Part shown: one piece after another, positions 1-5,578 of the stretch
Numbering within the stretch: the first letter of the stretch is position 1
Layout of the letters: each line of letters begins with the position of its first letter
Position numbers and translations under genes: made by a program
Source: Pseudomonadota bacterium
GTDB taxonomy: Bacteria; Desulfobacterota; Desulfobacteria; Desulfobacterales; C00003060
Reading direction: 5' to 3'
Length of the DNA: 5,665 bases
Assembly: GCA_015222985.1 (NCBI GenBank)
Contig: JADFWI010000612.1
Span: 1-5,665, forward strand
Notes under the pieces: generated by a model
What the model saw: the letters and a program-made list of their open reading frames with translations, nothing else
What the model was told of the DNA's origin: nothing
Database searches by the model: none

Positions 1-1
1 C

Positions 2-1345
2 ACCCACGCAGTGATATCAGTTGAAAGCACTGGTATCAGACTCACGGAAAACCTCTTGGAGGCCTTGTTTTCTCAAAGGGGTTTTGAAAAGAAGTACCTT
101 ATTTCCAGAGACCAGGACTTTTACGAACAGTTTTGGAAAATAGAGGAATATTTCTCAAGAGACCTTGAACGACTTGGAAGCCTCATCGATTCGTCTGAAA
201 AAAGGAAATTATTCGCCCAGGCAAAAGAAATGCATGGTCGCTACATTTCTATTGTCAAGAAAGAATTTGGTTTCACGACCGAAGGTCAGAGTTATTCCTA
301 TGAAGAACTTCAAGATGAAAAGGAAAGAACTGTTGATGGGATTAACAGGAGGCTGAGAGAGATTATTCAAATGGCCAGAATGGACAGAGACAAGAAATTG
401 CAGGCCTCAAGCCGGATTAGTTCCCGGGTGTCAAGAGTCACGGCCATTACCGCGGCGATAGTCATTGTGATGGGAATTGTCATATCTTTTCTTAACACAA
501 GGAGCATAAATAGTCCTATTCACCTTTTGCGAGAGAAGACCAAGGAAATATCGAAGGGGAAATTCGAAGAGTTGCCCAATATTTCTTCACCCCCGGAAAT
601 CAAGGAACTGGTCGACGCGTTTAACTTGATGTGCGAGCGGCTCAAGGAACTGGATGAGATGAAGGCTGATTTCATAAGTCATGTATCTCACGAACTCAGG
701 ACACCATTAACTGCCATCAAAGAGGCCTCCAGCATGTTGTTGGAAGGCGTGTTTTTGAGTACGCCGCAAAAGCAGAATTCCCTCTTGACGATTATAAGGG
801 AGGAGTGTGAAAGACTCATAAAATCCGTCAACAATATTCTGGATCTGTCGTGCATGGAAACAAAGATGATGGATTATTACTTCAGGCAATATCGGCTTGT
901 TCCGGTAATAGAGGAGGTCGCCCTGAAGTTCACGCCTATTGCCATCAGAAACAAGATCAGCCTTGATTTAAAGCTTTCTCATGATCTGTCTCCGGTTAAG
1001 ATGGACGAGAACAGGATTGTGCAGGTCATAGAAAACCTGTTGGGAAATGCCCTGAAATATACTTCAGAGGGAGGCAACGTCATTATTTCTGCTATACCTA
1101 AGAAAAATGAGAAGGAGTATGTCGAGGTCTCAATCTCAGATACCGGCCGCGGAATTCTTGAGGAGGACATGAAACAGATATTTGATAAGTTTAAGAGAAT
1201 AGATGCGGGAAGGGAAACGGCCGGAGGAACGGGCCTGGGCCTTTCAATCGCAAAGCATATCATTGCAGCACATGGAGGCAGAATATGGGTGGAGAGCGAA
1301 CCAGGAAAGGGAAGTACTTTTTTCTTTACCCTGCCTGTTGTATAG
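2..1345 (+). CDS. Sensor histidine kinase, GlrK/QseE-like (5' end cut off by window)
   Basis: Membrane-bound sensor kinase that should autophosphorylate on histidine and pass the phosphate to the response regulator two genes downstream. The frame is open to the left edge, so the true start and probably the first membrane helix lie outside; enterobacterial GlrK is about 475 residues, suggesting some 30-45 are missing. Counting from the GTG at 11, residues 1-140 are a helical, charged, presumably periplasmic sensor region, 143-162 a membrane helix (TAITAAIVIVMGIVISFLN), and about 163-215 a HAMP linker. The H-box FISHVSHELRTPL has phospho-acceptor His227. The ATPase domain has an N-box (ENLLGNALKYTS, 341-352), G1 (DTGRG, 377-381), F-box (FDKFKR) and G2 (GGTGLGLS, 405-412). 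All catalytic boxes are intact. Gene order and the single C-terminal membrane helix before HAMP fit GlrK/QseE; the sensed signal cannot be read from the sequence. Confidence 0.93.
   Translation, partial: THAVISVESTGIRLTENLLEALFSQRGFEKKYLISRDQDFYEQFWKIEEYFSRDLERLGSLIDSSEKRKLFAQAKEMHGRYISIVKKEFGFTTEGQSYSYEELQDEKERTVDGINRRLREIIQMARMDRDKKLQASSRISSRVSRVTAITAAIVIVMGIVISFLNTRSINSPIHLLREKTKEISKGKFEELPNISSPPEIKELVDAFNLMCERLKELDEMKADFISHVSHELRTPLTAIKEASSMLLEGVFLSTPQKQNSLLTIIREECERLIKSVNNILDLSCMETKMMDYYFRQYRLVPVIEEVALKFTPIAIRNKISLDLKLSHDLSPVKMDENRIVQVIENLLGNALKYTSEGGNVIISAIPKKNEKEYVEVSISDTGRGILEEDMKQIFDKFKRIDAGRETAGGTGLGLSIAKHIIAAHGGRIWVESEPGKGSTFFFTLPVV
1274..1278 (+). promoter_or_regulatory. Ribosome binding site inside the kinase gene
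   Basis: GGAGG lies 6 nt before the ATG at 1285 and sits inside the kinase coding region, where it overlaps the codons for the HGG motif after the G2 box. It is the best Shine-Dalgarno sequence near the lipoprotein gene and supports the start at 1285 despite the 61-nt overlap. Confidence 0.75.
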
Positions 1346-1938
1346 CCCTGCTCCTTGGGATTTGGGGATGTGCTACCTTTCCTGGATGGGCCAAAACGCC
1401 TTTGGCTAAAGGTGAAAGGCGTCTTGCGAGGGCGAAAACCCTTTATGCCAAGGGAGAATATGCGGCCTCTCTGAAAGAGACACATGAGGTATTAAGGATA
1501 TATTATCAAACCCTGGGAAATAAAGCGCTCATGCAGGAGGGTTTGATTTACGCTTGTCCCAAGAATCCCGAGCAGGATTACCAGAGTTCCCTGAAGTCCT
1601 TTCGCAGGCTGATCAAGGAGTTTCCACGAAGCAAGGAAAGGGCACAGGCAGAGGTTTGGGTGACGCTTCTTCAAGAGATTGTGGACAAAGACATTATGTT
1701 TCAGCAAGAAATCCGAAACAAAGACAGTGGAATTGCTGAATTGACGAAACAAAACAGCCACCTGAAAATGACCCTCAAGAAAGAAAAGGCAAGGGTGAAG
1801 GAACTGGAAAGCCAGGTACAGAGACTAAAGGCCCAGGCGAAGATATCAGACGTTGAAGCAGAGAAACTCAAGGAGCAGTTGTTGAGGCTAAAGGAGATCG
1901 ACCTGGGGATAGAGGAAAAGAAGAGTCAGGCAAAATGA
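1285..1938 (+). CDS. Outer-membrane-type lipoprotein with helical repeats and coiled coil, QseG/YfhG-like
   Basis: Predicted 217-residue lipoprotein encoded between the kinase and the regulator, the place held by qseG (yfhG) in enterobacteria. Residues 4-10 are basic, 11-28 hydrophobic, and Cys29 in LGIWGC is the likely lipidated cysteine; the lipobox is imperfect because Trp sits at -2. Residues about 42-130 look like tetratricopeptide-type helical hairpins (ARAKTLYAKGEYAASLKE; later a NPEQDYQSSLKSFRRLIKEF segment). Residues about 137-217 form a long, charged, heptad-like coiled coil rich in Lys and Glu. The start at 1285 is supported by GGAGG 6 nt upstream and by the signal peptide it creates; the gene overlaps the kinase end by 61 nt, suggesting translational coupling. 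In enterobacteria the QseG lipoprotein affects signalling through the kinase; the same job here is inferred. Sequence similarity to QseG itself is not obvious by eye, so the assignment rests on architecture and position. Confidence 0.85.
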   Translation: MGGERTRKGKYFFLYPACCIALLLGIWGCATFPGWAKTPLAKGERRLARAKTLYAKGEYAASLKETHEVLRIYYQTLGNKALMQEGLIYACPKNPEQDYQSSLKSFRRLIKEFPRSKERAQAEVWVTLLQEIVDKDIMFQQEIRNKDSGIAELTKQNSHLKMTLKKEKARVKELESQVQRLKAQAKISDVEAEKLKEQLLRLKEIDLGIEEKKSQAK

Positions 1939-1945
1939 ACAATGT

Positions 1946-1950
1946 GAGGG
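1946..1950 (+). promoter_or_regulatory. Ribosome binding site deciding the regulator start
   Basis: GAGGG lies only 1 nt before the ATG at 1952 but 7 nt before the ATG at 1958. The normal spacing favours 1958, giving a protein that begins MDKILVLDDD, typical of receiver domains. Confidence 0.6.
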
Positions 1951-1957
1951 AATGAAG

Positions 1958-3385
1958 ATGGATAAAATCTTGGTCTTAGATGATGATCAAAACCTCCTTC
2001 AGGTCATAAAGATGAGACTGGAAGCCAACGACTATCAGGTTGCCACTGCTATTCAGGCGGAAGATGCAGTGGAGATAGCGAAGACGAAAGGGATTGATCT
2101 GGCCCTGGTAGACCTTAAACTTGCTGGGAAAAATGGCATTGAGGTCATGGAGGAGCTTCATCAAATAAATCCCGAGATACCCATTATAATCCTCACTGCC
2201 TACGGAACGATCAAGAGTGCGGTTGAGGCTATGAAAAGAGGGGCGTATAGCTATTTAAGCAAGCCTTTTGACTATCATGATCTCCTGCTGCAAATAAAAA
2301 ACGGGTTGGAAAAGAGTCGGCTCTCAAAAGAGGTTTCGAGGCTCAGGAATATGGTAGAGGGGACATATAGCTTCAAGAATGTCATTGGCAAAAGCGAAAA
2401 GATAAGAAAGGTGTTGGCGGAGGTGGCGCTCGCGGCTGAGAGTGAGTCGAGCGTCTATATCGAAGGGGAAAGCGGCACGGGCAAGGGGTTGATTGCCAAG
2501 ACCCTGCATGTCGCAAGCTCAAGAAAAGATGGTCCCTTTATTGCTATCAATTGTGCCACTATCCCTGAAAATCTGCTGGAAAGCGAGCTCTTTGGTTATG
2601 AGAAAGGGGCATTTACCGGGGCCACGCGGAGCAAGAAGGGATTCTTTCTCCAGGCCCACAAAGGCACCCTTTTTCTCGATGAAATATCAGAAATGCCTGC
2701 ATTCATGCAAGCCAAGCTGCTCCGGGCATTGGAGGAAAAGGAATTTTATGCCTTGGGGGGAGAAAAACCTGTAAAAGTGGATACAAGAGTCATAGCGGCT
2801 TCCAACAAGAAAATGAAGGAACAGGTAAAGATGGGCCGCTTTCGAGAAGACCTCTTTTATCGAATACACGTTATTCCCATTGAACTTCCTCCCCTGAGAC
2901 AAAGAAAAGAAGATATACCACTCTTGGCGGAATATGCTTTACAGAAAATCACCAGCGAGAATAAGAAGCCCATAAGAGGTTTTTCTCCAGGTGTGGTGCA
3001 AAAACTGATGTCGTACTCCTGGCCAGGCAACGTAAGGGAGTTGGAAAATACTGTTGAATGTGCGGTTGCCATGGCGAGACACGATGTCATCACAGAAGAC
3101 CTGATCCTTCCCACACATATGACCGAAGAGGACCAAGCAGGTTCTTCCAAAGAGACAAAACAGGGTTTTGAGAAGAACTACGCTATTGATATGACCGAAG
3201 GGGACCGAGTAAGGTCTTTCAAAGAGGCAAAACAGGGTTTTGAGAAGAACTACGTTATGGAATTAATGGAGCTGACCAATGGCAATATCAGCAGGGCAGC
3301 AAAACTGGCAGGGAAATACCGGGCTGATTTCTATGATATCCTAAGAAAATATGATCTGAATCCAGAGGATTTCAGAAACAAATAG
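1958..3385 (+). CDS. Sigma-54-dependent response regulator, GlrR/QseF family
   Basis: Cytoplasmic NtrC-type activator of 475 residues that uses ATP hydrolysis to open sigma-54 RNA polymerase promoters when phosphorylated. Counting from Met at 1958: receiver domain about 1-120 with the acidic pair in VLDDD, phospho-acceptor Asp52 (ALVDLKL), Thr80 and Lys102 (LSKPF); AAA+ domain about 140-375 with Walker A GESGTGKG (170-177), the sigma-54-contacting loop GAFTGA (217-222), Walker B TLFLDEI, arginine-finger region REDLFYR (296-302) and sensor II WPGNVREL (355-362). The C-terminal helix-turn-helix (GNISRAAKLAGKYRADFY, from about 442) and the FEKNY stretch before it resemble the C-terminus of E. 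coli GlrR. Oddities: a 24-residue tandem duplication at 388-435, and Gly where these activators usually have Glu after the Walker A lysine. An alternative start at 1952 adds two residues. It lies 19 nt after the lipoprotein gene and just upstream of two sigma-54 promoters, its likely but unproven targets. Confidence 0.95.
   Translation: MDKILVLDDDQNLLQVIKMRLEANDYQVATAIQAEDAVEIAKTKGIDLALVDLKLAGKNGIEVMEELHQINPEIPIIILTAYGTIKSAVEAMKRGAYSYLSKPFDYHDLLLQIKNGLEKSRLSKEVSRLRNMVEGTYSFKNVIGKSEKIRKVLAEVALAAESESSVYIEGESGTGKGLIAKTLHVASSRKDGPFIAINCATIPENLLESELFGYEKGAFTGATRSKKGFFLQAHKGTLFLDEISEMPAFMQAKLLRALEEKEFYALGGEKPVKVDTRVIAASNKKMKEQVKMGRFREDLFYRIHVIPIELPPLRQRKEDIPLLAEYALQKITSENKKPIRGFSPGVVQKLMSYSWPGNVRELENTVECAVAMARHDVITEDLILPTHMTEEDQAGSSKETKQGFEKNYAIDMTEGDRVRSFKEAKQGFEKNYVMELMELTNGNISRAAKLAGKYRADFYDILRKYDLNPEDFRNK
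3119..3262 (+). repeat. In-frame 72-bp tandem duplication in the regulator gene
   Basis: Two adjacent 72-bp units (3119-3190 and 3191-3262) encode MTEEDQAGSS...FEKNYAID and MTEGDRVRSF...FEKNYVME. By eye about 62 of 72 bases match, including a long identical run over KQGFEKNY. The unit lies between the AAA+ domain and the DNA-binding helices. E. coli GlrR has a single FExNY segment here, so one copy is extra; the reading frame is preserved. Confidence 0.9.
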
Positions 3386-3512
3386 GGTAGGGACTCCCCC
3401 GCAGGAAAATCCCTTCACGCAGAAAAGCAAATTCCGTATGCATTTCCCTTCATTCGAAGTATCCGGCTGAACCAATCCCAATCTAACATAGGCCCCAGGA
3501 GCAAAATAAAAT

Positions 3513-3560
3513 CCGCTTCCGTGGATCTCCGTGCAAAAGCTGCCAGTTCCGGAATGCACG
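3513..3560 (+). promoter_or_regulatory. Candidate upstream activator site, copy 1
   Basis: CCGCTTCC (3513-3520) and CCAGTTCC (3543-3550) are direct repeats with a 30-bp period, about three helical turns. They lie 120-160 bp upstream of the -24/-12 promoter, a normal distance for sigma-54 activator sites. The same pair with the same 30-bp spacing occurs in the second copy. An inverted repeat CGTGCA/TGCACG (3530-3535/3555-3560) is also here but is not kept in copy 2. Binding by the GlrR-like regulator is a guess; the E. coli GlrR motif TGTC-N10-GACA was not seen. Confidence 0.4.
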
Positions 3561-3668
3561 AAAAACAATGCATTCTCAAAGGGTTACTATCTAGTATCCA
3601 GTGGATCATATTGAATAATCAGCTAACCGTCTCCACTTAACCGTCAAAGACGAGTTTTGCGTTTTGGG

Positions 3669-3685
3669 TTGGCACATGGCTTGCT
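3669..3685 (+). promoter_or_regulatory. Sigma-54 (-24/-12) promoter, copy 1
   Basis: TTGGCACATGGCTTGCT matches the sigma-54 consensus YTGGCAC-N5-TTGCW throughout its conserved positions. The GG doublet is at 3671-3672 and the GC doublet at 3683-3684, 12 bp apart as required. Transcription should start near 3696, leaving a leader of about 117 nt before the ATG at 3813. The motif and its orientation are conserved in the second copy, in a locus that also encodes a sigma-54 activator. Confidence 0.88.
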
Positions 3686-3701
3686 GTATGGAACTCGAAC
3701 A

Positions 3702-3764
3702 TCAATATATTGAGATAATGCACGATCATCACACCACATATTGGTGGTGTCTCCGTTAATGTGC
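3702..3764 (+). promoter_or_regulatory. Conserved structured 5' leader, copy 1
   Basis: Just downstream of the predicted start lies the 12-bp palindrome TCAATATATTGA (3702-3713). It is followed by a hairpin ACACCAC / GTGGTGT (3731-3737/3744-3750) with loop ATATTG, nested within GCACG (3720-3724) pairing with TGTGC (3760-3764) through one G-U pair. The block 3703-3734 is identical in copy 2. It does not match any riboswitch class I know. It may be an RNA regulatory element or an operator. Confidence 0.45.
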
Positions 3765-3812
3765 GTGAGTAATCCGTACGTTGTGAACCTTCGAATATTT
3801 TGCAATTGAAAG

Positions 3813-5129
3813 ATGAAATCTCGATTTGCTCGCTTGCTGCCTAGACGTTTGGTAGTTCTTGTTGCCCTGATTCTTGTCATTGTTCCAGGCATCCCAAACA
3901 CCTATTCGGCTCAGATAACGCTCGCCTGGTCGCCTAACGATGAACCAGACGTCGCAGGATACAGGCTTTTCTGCCGACAGGAGAGTCAAAGTTACAATTA
4001 CGGCGTTCCTATCTGGGAAGGCACTGCAACAACCTGCACCATTGCCGACCTGGATAACGATACCAAATACTGTTTTGTGGTGAAGGCCTTTGATTCCTCA
4101 CAAAATGAAAGCGGCGACTCGAATGAATCGTGTTGGGAGTACTCGCCTCCAGCGCTTGAAAGCTTGTCTATCACCGGCCCGGATTCGGTTAACGAGAGCA
4201 GCACAGCCAGCTACACGGCAACTGCCACATTCAGTGATGGGAGCGTCATGCCAGCCACGAATAGTGCCATCTGGACTCTAACTCCCTCCATCTACGCTGA
4301 CTTCCCTGACAACAACAACGTGCTGACGACCTTTGCAGTGCCCAGTGACCAGATCGTCACCATCAGGGCAGAATTCACTTTCGGGCACGTTACAAAAGCT
4401 GACACAATGGATGTGACGATCATAAACAATAGAGGCGAGGATGACAGCAACGATGACGGAATGCCTGATACTTGGGAAATTACCCACTTTGGTGACCTTT
4501 CTCATGACGGCACAGCGGACAGCGATAGTGACGGCTTGACAGATCTGGAAGAATTTCAAAATGAGACCGATCCCAACAATCGTGACACCGATGGCGACGG
4601 ACTGCCTGACGGTTGGGAAATCGATTACGACTTGGATCCTAATGATCCAAACGATGCTTCATACGATTCGGATAACGACGGTTACACAAGCTTAGAAGAA
4701 TACTGTTCTGGCACGGACCCCAATAATGCCGCTTCCCACCCCTTGCCTCCGATCAACGCGGATCTGGATGAAGACGGGGATGTTGACGATGATGACATGG
4801 TCCTCTTTGCTTTGCAGTTTGGCAGAACCTATTGTTGTGGCGACTGCGGGGCAGACCTTGATGAAGACGGTGATGTGGATAGTTCCGATCTTGCCCTGTT
4901 TGTCGAGGAACTGGCTGGATTCCATTTCCTGGCAGAGGCGTGTACAGGGGACTTTGATGAAGACGGTGACGTGGACGGATTCGATCTGGCTGTCTTTTCC
5001 GAGGCCTATGGCCGCCCTGATTGCGATCTGGGAGAACCATGTGAAGGAAACTTCGATAACGACAATAATGTGGACTTGGTCGACCTTGGGGCCTTTATCC
5101 GCCATTTCGGCAGGGACAGTTGCCCATAA
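3813..5129 (+). CDS. Secreted modular calcium-binding protein (FnIII, Ig-like, TSP3 repeats, dockerin-like EF-hands)
   Basis: Exported protein of 438 residues, very rich in Asp. Residues 1-33 are a signal peptide (MKSRFARLLPRR, then a hydrophobic core), with likely cleavage at YSA|Q. Residues about 35-105 are a fibronectin type III domain (ITLAWSPNDEPDVAGYRLF ... DSSQNESGDSNE), and about 114-204 an Ig-like beta segment. Residues about 211-305 hold thrombospondin-3-type calcium motifs (DSNDDGMPDTWE, DSDSDGLTDLEE, DTDGDGLPDGWE, DSDNDGYTSLEE). Residues 317-438 hold four dockerin-like EF-hand loops framed by cysteines. There is no PEP-CTERM, LPXTG or membrane anchor; it ends GRDSCP. The Shine-Dalgarno sequence is weak, but the same start is preserved in copy 2. 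Likely a cell-surface or extracellular matrix, adhesion or scaffold-binding protein; no catalytic domain is visible. It is transcribed from the sigma-54 promoter upstream. The exact role is unknown. Confidence 0.9.
   Translation: MKSRFARLLPRRLVVLVALILVIVPGIPNTYSAQITLAWSPNDEPDVAGYRLFCRQESQSYNYGVPIWEGTATTCTIADLDNDTKYCFVVKAFDSSQNESGDSNESCWEYSPPALESLSITGPDSVNESSTASYTATATFSDGSVMPATNSAIWTLTPSIYADFPDNNNVLTTFAVPSDQIVTIRAEFTFGHVTKADTMDVTIINNRGEDDSNDDGMPDTWEITHFGDLSHDGTADSDSDGLTDLEEFQNETDPNNRDTDGDGLPDGWEIDYDLDPNDPNDASYDSDNDGYTSLEEYCSGTDPNNAASHPLPPINADLDEDGDVDDDDMVLFALQFGRTYCCGDCGADLDEDGDVDSSDLALFVEELAGFHFLAEACTGDFDEDGDVDGFDLAVFSEAYGRPDCDLGEPCEGNFDNDNNVDLVDLGAFIRHFGRDSCP
4761..5114 (+). repeat. Four coding repeats for dockerin-like EF-hands
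   Basis: EF-hand loops start at 4761, 4854, 4950 and 5049, so spacing grows from 31 to 32 to 33 residues. The first three read DLDEDGDVDDDD, DLDEDGDVDSSD and DFDEDGDVDGFD, with acidic residues at loop positions 1, 3, 5, 7, 9 and 12. The fourth, NFDNDNNVDLVD, keeps 3, 5, 9 and 12 but has Asn at 1 and 7 and lacks the loop Gly at 6. Each is followed by a helix with pattern DLxxFxxxxG. Cysteines at residues 341, 342, 345, 377, 404, 410 and 437 lie between or after the units, suggesting disulfides. Confidence 0.8.
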
Positions 5130-5237
5130 GGCTCACGTCTTGAGTACCCATTGGCCTTCTGTATGCATTTCCCTTCATTCGAAGTATCCGCCTGAACTAA
5201 TCTCAAGCTCATATCTGCTTCAGGTGTGAAAAAACTG

Positions 5238-5275
5238 CCGCTTCCACAAGTCACCGAGAAAAAATTGCCACCTCC
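5238..5275 (+). promoter_or_regulatory. Candidate upstream activator site, copy 2
   Basis: CCGCTTCC (5238-5245) and CCACCTCC (5268-5275) repeat with the same 30-bp period as in copy 1, again about 120-160 bp upstream of the -24/-12 motif. Flanking A-rich runs are also shared. The surrounding sequence has diverged more than the repeat cores, which suggests but does not prove a binding site. Confidence 0.4.
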
Positions 5276-5393
5276 AGGACGTACGAAAAATAATGGATTC
5301 TCAAAGGGTTACCCTCTGATGCCCAGCGTATCCTATTGAATTAGCAGCTAATTATCTCGCCTTAACCGTTAAAGAAGGGTTTTGCGTTTTAAG

Positions 5394-5410
5394 TTGGCAC
5401 ATGGCTTGCT
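5394..5410 (+). promoter_or_regulatory. Sigma-54 (-24/-12) promoter, copy 2
   Basis: TTGGCACATGGCTTGCT is identical to the promoter at 3669-3685, while bases on both sides differ between copies. The GG (5396-5397) and GC (5408-5409) doublets have the correct 12-bp spacing. Transcription should start near 5421, giving a leader of about 158 nt for the gene at 5579. Confidence 0.88.
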
Positions 5411-5427
5411 ATGTGGTAATGGAACAA

Positions 5428-5489
5428 CAATATATTGAGATAATGCACGATCATCACACTACATATTGGGGGTGTTTCCGTAAACGTGC
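5428..5489 (+). promoter_or_regulatory. Conserved structured 5' leader, copy 2
   Basis: The palindrome core CAATATATTG (5428-5437) is kept. The inner stem ACACTAC / GGGGTGT (5456-5462/5469-5475) keeps five Watson-Crick pairs plus one G-U pair with one mismatch. The outer stem GCACG / CGTGC (5445-5449/5485-5489) is fully paired, where copy 1 has a G-U pair. Retained pairing despite base changes is mild support for an RNA structure. Confidence 0.42.
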
Positions 5490-5578
5490 GTGAGTAATCC
5501 GTTCGTTGTAAACCTCGTGTTTTAGTTATATTTTTTCCCGTTCCGGCCAATTCAGATCGGATGTTTTGCAGTTAAAAG

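Larger units (their letters stand above)
3386..3812 (+). other. 427-bp regulatory intergenic region, first copy
   Basis: No convincing gene is present. The first 50 bases after the regulator stop have no match in the second copy and no clear rho-independent terminator. From 3436 on, the region is a diverged direct repeat of 5161-5578 and contains, in order, a 30-nt block identical in both copies, 30-bp-spaced direct repeats (3513-3550), a 16-nt identical block (3572-3587), the sigma-54 promoter (3669-3685), a 32-nt identical leader block (3703-3734) and a nested hairpin. It ends at the signal-peptide start codon. Confidence 0.8.
3436..3899 (+). repeat. Regulatory-plus-signal-peptide direct repeat, copy 1
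   Basis: This segment is repeated in the same orientation at 5161-5665, where the window ends. The similarity spans a distal element, the sigma-54 promoter, the leader and the first 29 codons of the downstream gene. Identical blocks of 30, 16, 18 and 32 nt alternate with diverged stretches, so the duplication is old and parts are under constraint. The repeat period is about 1.73-1.77 kb, roughly one gene with its promoter. Confidence 0.92.
5130..5578 (+). other. 449-bp regulatory intergenic region, second copy
   Basis: No gene is supported. The first 31 bases are unlike the corresponding bases of copy 1 and hold only a weak inverted repeat (AAGGC at 5128-5132 and GCCTT at 5154-5158) without a T tract. 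From 5161 on, the region repeats 3436-3812 with the distal conserved block, paired direct repeats, sigma-54 promoter and leader hairpin. The stretch before the start codon is 41 nt longer than in copy 1. Confidence 0.8.

Noticed and set aside
3386..3420. Rho-independent terminator after the regulator gene
   Set aside because: GGGACTCCC leaves an impossible loop size and there is no following T tract.
3341..3609. Minus-strand open frames over the first repeat, sharing a DTSNEGKCI stretch with a minus-strand frame at 5006-5254
   Set aside because: The shared peptide simply reflects the 30-nt DNA block conserved in both repeats. The frames have no recognised domain and overlap the ends of plus-strand genes.
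3436..3812. Mobile or REP-type intergenic element as the source of the repeat
   Set aside because: The repeat continues into the signal peptide in frame, both copies have the same orientation relative to a gene, and no terminal inverted repeats or target duplications are visible; tandem gene duplication explains it better.
3644..3901. Minus-strand open frame across the sigma-54 promoter and signal peptide
   Set aside because: It runs antisense to a well-supported promoter and signal peptide, and its sequence is low in structure and rich in Arg and Thr, as expected for a shadow frame.
4692..5105. Long open frames on both strands over the EF-hand repeats, including 4726-5229 on the plus strand
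   Set aside because: They are by-products of the repetitive GAT/GAC-rich coding sequence; the in-frame EF-hand protein fully explains the region.
4761..5114. CRISPR-like or non-coding direct repeats
   Set aside because: The repeats are imperfect, in frame, spaced by multiples of three and encode EF-hand loops.
3813..5129. PEP-CTERM / exosortase cargo with a PrsK-PrsR regulator
   Set aside because: The protein has no PEP motif, C-terminal membrane helix or basic tail. The kinase has a HAMP-type GlrK layout and the regulator carries GlrR-type C-terminal features.
5128..5158. Terminator after the secreted protein gene (AAGGC / GCCTT)
   Set aside because: It has only a 5-bp stem with a 21-nt loop and no T tract.
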